Below, in pieces: positions 43,301-49,300 of a stretch of 64,000 bases of DNA; the first letter of the stretch is position 1; each line of letters opens with the position of its first letter. Source of the stretch: Filimonas lacunae (GTDB lineage: Bacteria; Bacteroidota; Bacteroidia; Chitinophagales; Chitinophagaceae); the NCBI RefSeq assembly GCF_002355595.1, contig NZ_AP017422.1, forward strand, positions 2,356,001 to 2,420,000, given 5' to 3'. The notes under the pieces are model-generated. The model saw only the letters and a list, made by a program, of their open reading frames with translations, did not search any database and was not told the origin of the DNA. The position numbers and the translations under genes were made by a program.

Positions 43301-46300
43301 GTGAATGGTTATGGTCCTACGGAGAACACTACGTTTTCGGTATGTGGGGAAGTATTACCTTCTGATATAGCGGAAGGTGTGATCCGTTTAGGATATCCTG
43401 TTTCTAAAAGTCGTGTATATATAACTGATGTATATAGGAAGTTGGTGGGTAAAGGTGTGTATGGGGAATTATTGCTTGGTGGTGAAGGCGTTAGTCGCGG
43501 CTACCTGAATGATGCTTTGCGTACAGAAACCTCTTTTATAGCCAATCCTTTTGTGCCGGGTGAGCGTGTGTATCGTTCTGGTGACATAGGTTGCTGGGAT
43601 GAGGATGGTCGTATTTTATTCCGTGGCCGCCGCGATAATCAGGTGAAGATTCGTGGTTACCGTGTAGAGCCCCAGGAGATAGCGCGTGTGCTGGAAGAGC
43701 ATGAAAGTGTTCGGGAAGCCGCAGTAAAAGTGGTGGTAAGTGCCGTTGGCGATAAGCAGCTGGCTGCTTATTACACGGGCGAAGAAGGCGCTGTGGCTGC
43801 TATCCGGTTGCACCTGGAAAAGCATTTACCTTCTTACATGCGTCCTGCTTACCTGCAATGGTTACCTGTATTTGTGTTGAATGCGAATGGTAAAACCGAT
43901 ATGGGTGCATTACCTGCTCCTGTAATGGAGGAGGTGGCTTATATCGCTGCTTCCAGCGAGCTGGAAAGTTACCTGGTGGAAGTGTGGAGCGAAGTATTAC
44001 ATATTGCTACTACTGATTTATCAGTGGAAGCTAACTTTTTTGAATTGGGTGGTCAGAGCCTTAAGGCCATCGCATTGATAGGTCGTATTCATCGTGACCG
44101 TGGTATAAAAATACCATTGGTAGAATTGTTTACGCATGCGACCATCCGTAGTTTGGCGAGCTATCTGTCTGTTCAGTCGCAGGTGGTTTATGCGGGTTTG
44201 GTGGCAGCGCCTGTGAGTGATTATTATCCTGTGTCTTATGCGCAACGTCGTATGTATTTGTTGCAACAGTTTGATACATTCAGTACTGCTTATAATATTC
44301 CGCTTCAGTTGCCATTACCTGGCGGGTATGGTATAGAAGAGGTTGGTGCTGCTTTGCAGGCGTTGGTAAATCGCCATGAGATACTTCGAACCAGCTTTGA
44401 GGAAAGGGAGGGTGTACCTGTTCAGATAGTACAGGCTTCTGTAGTATTGAGTGTGACTGCTTATGGTGATACAATGCCAGTGGATTTTGTAAAGCCTTTT
44501 GATTTGTCGGTAGCCCCGTTGCTTCGTGCGGGTTATTATAATGGAGAGTTGGGCGGTGTGTTATTGCTGGATATTCATCATATTATCACGGATGGATTAT
44601 CGCAGGCAATATTGCAGGACGAGTTTATACGTATCCTGTCAGGTGAGACGCTTGCTCCTGTGGTGTTTCAGTATAAAGATTTTGCTGTTCATGAGCAAAG
44701 TGCTGCGGGGCAATTGCCGCTTGCGAATGATGGTGCTTACTGGACTGATCGTTTAAGCGGTGAGTTGCCAATGCTGGAACTTCCTATAGATTTTGCGCGT
44801 CCTGAAGTGCGTTCCTTGCAGGGAGCTTCTGCAGGAGTTCGTTTAAGTGCAGATGAAGTGTTATTGCTGCGTCGCTTGTGTAGTGAAGAAGAAGTTACGC
44901 TTTATATGGCCGGATTGTCGTTGTGGTTATTACTGTTGTGGCGCGTGAGTGGCCAGGAGGATATTATTACGGGAACGCCTGTATCCGGCCGTCAGCATGC
45001 TGATTTATCTGGTATTGTTGGGTTGTTTGTGAATACACTTGCTATCCGGAGCCGTATTCAGGCTGGGAAGCGTTATGTGGAATATTTATCAGATCTAAAA
45101 CAGGAAGTGCTTTCAGACTTTGAACATGAGGGATATCCTTTTGAACTATTGCTGGAAGCGGTGTGGCCTCATCGTGACAGAAGCCGTCATCCACTATTTG
45201 ATACCATGTTCAGTGTGCAGAATAAAAATGCTTTCTGGCAGGAAATGGGCGAAGATGGTGAGGTGTCGGCTGAGATATCAGAAGCCTTCTTTACAGATCG
45301 CGGTGGTAAGTTTGATCTGAACCTTCGCCTGGTGGAGTATGGCGAAGATATTTATCTGCACCTGGGATATAATACCACACTGTTTACAGTTGAAACAGCA
45401 CATGCTTTATTGGACGGTTACCGGGAGCTAATGGCCAGCTTACAGGCGGATAAACTTCAGTATTTGTTTGATCTGCAATTATTAAGCCCTGCATCGCGGC
45501 TGTTATTGTCTACTGCGCCTTTATTAGATAGTCCGGCTCCTGTTAACACGTATAGTAGTGTGTTTGAAGGGCGTGCTGCTAAAAGTGGTGATACCATTGC
45601 GGTTAAGGATGAGAATGGCTTCCTGAGCTATGCTGATCTGAACTGTAAAGCCAACCAACTGGCGCATTACCTGTATAGCAATGGTATTGTTGCGGGTAGT
45701 GTAGTAGGAGTGTTGCTGCCTCCTTGTAAAGAAATGATGGTGGGTATTATTGGCATTTTTAAAGCTGGCTGTGCTTATTTGCCTATAGATACCAGCCAGC
45801 CTGCTGCCCGTATCGAACATATTTTATCGGATAGTGATGTTGATTGTGTGGTAACTGTTGGTGAACTGCCTGAAGGTTTGGAATATTCCGGTATGATAGT
45901 GGATCTGTTATCCCCTTCTTTACAGGAACAACCAGTTAATAATCTATTGCTGCCGCAGGATGTAGATCAGTTAGCTTATGTGATTTATACGTCTGGTTCC
46001 ACTGGTCGTCCTAAAGGTGTACCTATTGCACAGAAAAGCCTGATGAACTATGTGAACTGGTTTATAGAGGAGGTGCAATATGATGAAAGCGATTCCACTA
46101 TTCTGACATCTTCCTTTTCTTTTGACCTTGGTCATACGGTATTATTCCCTGTATTGCTGTGTGGCGGTTGTTTGCATATAGTGAGTAAAGATTTGTATCT
46201 GTCTCCTGCTGATCTGTGCCGTTATGTACAGTCTGCTGGTATCAGCTTTCTGAAGTTTACACCTACGCTGTTCTCGATGTTACTGAACAGTGCTGACTTT

Positions 46301-49300
46301 GAACCCTCGTGGCTGAGTGGAATACGTATCCTGATGTTGGGAGGTGAGATGATTCATGTAAAGGATGTAGGTCGTTTCCTGTCTTTATATCCTGATAAAT
46401 ATGTATTGAACTCTTATGGCCCTGCGGAAGCTACTGCTGGCTCTGTTTACAAGCGTATAGATCGTCATAACTACGATTCTTTTGCAAGCCGTGTAGTGAT
46501 AGGTAGTCCTATTCCCAATATGCGTGCTTATATACTGGATAAGCATCATCATGTGCAGCCTGCTGGTTTACCGGGTGAGATTTATTTATCGGGTATCGGG
46601 TTAAGTGCCGGCTATTATCACCGGGATGATTTAACAGTTGCGCGCTTTATTGAACATCCTTTTTATCCCGGGGAGCGATTGTATGCTACGGGAGATTTAG
46701 GGAAGTATACTGCTTCCGGTGAGTTGGTGTGTTTTGGTCGCAGCGATCACCAGGTAAAGATTCGTGGTTATCGTGTGGAGTTGTCAGAGATAGAGCAATG
46801 TATTATCTCCAGCGGTATAGTGCAGGAGTGTTGTGTGGTATATCGTACGGATAGTGCTGGTGATGGTTTTCTGGCTGCATTTGTTACGGATGAGAACGTA
46901 GATATTATTCAATTACGCGGATTTCTGGAATTGAACCTTCCTGATTATATGGTTCCCCGTAGTGTGGTTCGTTTAGGGCAGTTGCCTTTGACGGCGAACG
47001 GTAAAACGGATCGTCAGCAATTAGGAGTGTATGAATTGGGATTAGAAGAGGGAGGTAGCGGAGCCGAGTATGTGGCTGCATCGGGTGGCTTAGAGTTGGA
47101 GTTACAGCGTATATGGGAAGAGGTGCTGGATGTGCATCCTGTGAGTGTGGCAGAAAATTTCTTCCGTTTAGGTGGTCATTCGTTAAAGGCTTTAAGGGTG
47201 TTGAACGCTGTGTCCCGTGATCTGGAAATGAAACTTACGTTGAATGAGTTTTTCCGTTATCCTGTGATCCGTGAACTGTCTGCTTATTTATCCGGTAAGG
47301 ATAAGGTGGGTTATGAAGCGATTGCTGCTGCACCTGTGTTGGATTATTATCCTTTGTCTCATGCGCAGAAGCGTTTGTGGATATTGCAGCAATTAGCAGA
47401 AGAGCGTCAGGCTTATAATGTTCCTAAAGTATTTTACCTGCAAGGTGTGCCGGATGTAGACCGTTTACGACACAGCTTTGAACTATTGGTGCAGCGTCAT
47501 GATATACTGCGTACGGTGTTCCGGGTGGTGAATGGTGAGGTAAAGCAGCATATTGTGAGAAAGGACTTATTGCCGGATTGTTTCCAGGTGGTTACTATGC
47601 TGCAACTGCGTGATGCAGGCGTAACGTCGGATGAATTTATCCATAAACGTATTAATAAGGCTTTTGATCTTGAAAACGGGCCTTTGTTGCAGGTATATCT
47701 TGTACAGCAGCAGAAGCAGGCGTATACACTGCTTATTAATATGCATCATATTATTGCGGATGCATGGTCTATGAAAATTTTGTTGTCTGAGTTAGTTGCA
47801 TTTTATAATACTCCGGAGGTGTTACTTCCATTGTTGTCTATTCAATATAAAGATTATGCCTGGTGGGAGGCGGAATACCTGGAAAGTGATCATGGCCAAA
47901 GACACCGTAAGTTCTGGATGGAAACATTGCATGGCGATATTGCCCGTATCCATCTTCCTGAAAAGGCAAACAGGCCAGCCAGGAAAACCTTTAATGGCAG
48001 TTCGTGTGGTTACCAGTTTTCAAATACGTTAACCCAGCGTTTAAAGGGTATGGCTGCTGATGAAGGCACCAGTATGTTTGTGTTGCTGATGGCTGCTTTT
48101 AATGCTTTGTTTTACCGTTACCTGGGTATTGACGATATGGTAATAGGCACCGTAGTTGCAGGCAGAGAGAGGGAAGAGTTATTGCAGCAGGTAGGTTTTT
48201 ATGTAAACACGCTTGCTGTCAGAAACCGTTTTTCGGGCCAGGATAGTTTTATAAAATTGCTGGGGAAAGTAAAGGAAAATGTATTGCTGGCATTAGAGCA
48301 TCAGTATTATCCTTTTGACAGAATTGTGTCTGATCTGGGAGGGGCAGCAGATGCTGACAGACAGTCTTTATTTGATATTATGCTGGTATATCAAAACCAG
48401 GAAGAGTGGACAGAGGGTGCTTTGGAGATAGAAGGTATGACCTTGCAGCCAGGAAAGGGAGAGCTGGAAGGTAGCAAGTTTGATATCTCTTTTGTAGTAA
48501 GTGAGCGTGAAACCGGGTTACATTTTTATATAGAATATAACACGGATATTTATGAAGGTGCTTTTATGCTGCAACTGATGGGGCATCTGAAGTTGTTGCT
48601 GGAAAGTGTTCTGCAACTGCCTGAAAAGCCTATTGCCTACCTGGATTATTTACCTGGTGAGGAGCACCAATTGCTGCTGCAGTTTAATAGTACTGCTTTT
48701 GCAGAGGCGCTCCATTTTCCTGCTATTCAATGTTATTTTGAAAATCAGGCTGTTCATTTTCCGGATAATGCTGCTATCATTTCTGGTGACCGTGTGTGGA
48801 GTTATCGGCAGGTGAACGAAATAACTAACAGGCTGGCACATTGGATAAGAAGTGAATATTCTGATAGGGTAGACCGTGTTATTGCTTTTGTCGCAGACAG
48901 GTCTGAATGGCAGGTAATGCTGATGCTGGGCATATTAAAATCGGGAGCTGCCTTTTTGCCGATAGACCCGACTAACCCGAGTGAGCGTATAGTTTTTATG
49001 TTGAATGATGCAATGCCTTTACTGGTAATTACAGATACAGAAGAAGTAACCTGGCTGGCTGCGGTAACAAGCAAGGTGATTGGATTGGAAGTGATAATTG
49101 ATCAGTTGCCGGGTTATGCTGCTACTAATCCTGTTTTGCTGAACACGCCTGAAGATATGGCCTATGTTATTTATACATCGGGTTCTACGGGAAGGCCGAA
49201 AGGGGTGGTTATTGAGCATCGTGGTACTATTAACCTGGCACATGACCAGGTACGGCGCTTTGCTATAACGCCTGCAGACAGAAGCCTGCAGTTTGCGACT

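Noticed and set aside
29719-47395. Long repeats considered as insertion sequences or transposons
   Set aside because: The repeats are in-frame NRPS coding sequence without terminal inverted repeats, target duplications or transposase genes.
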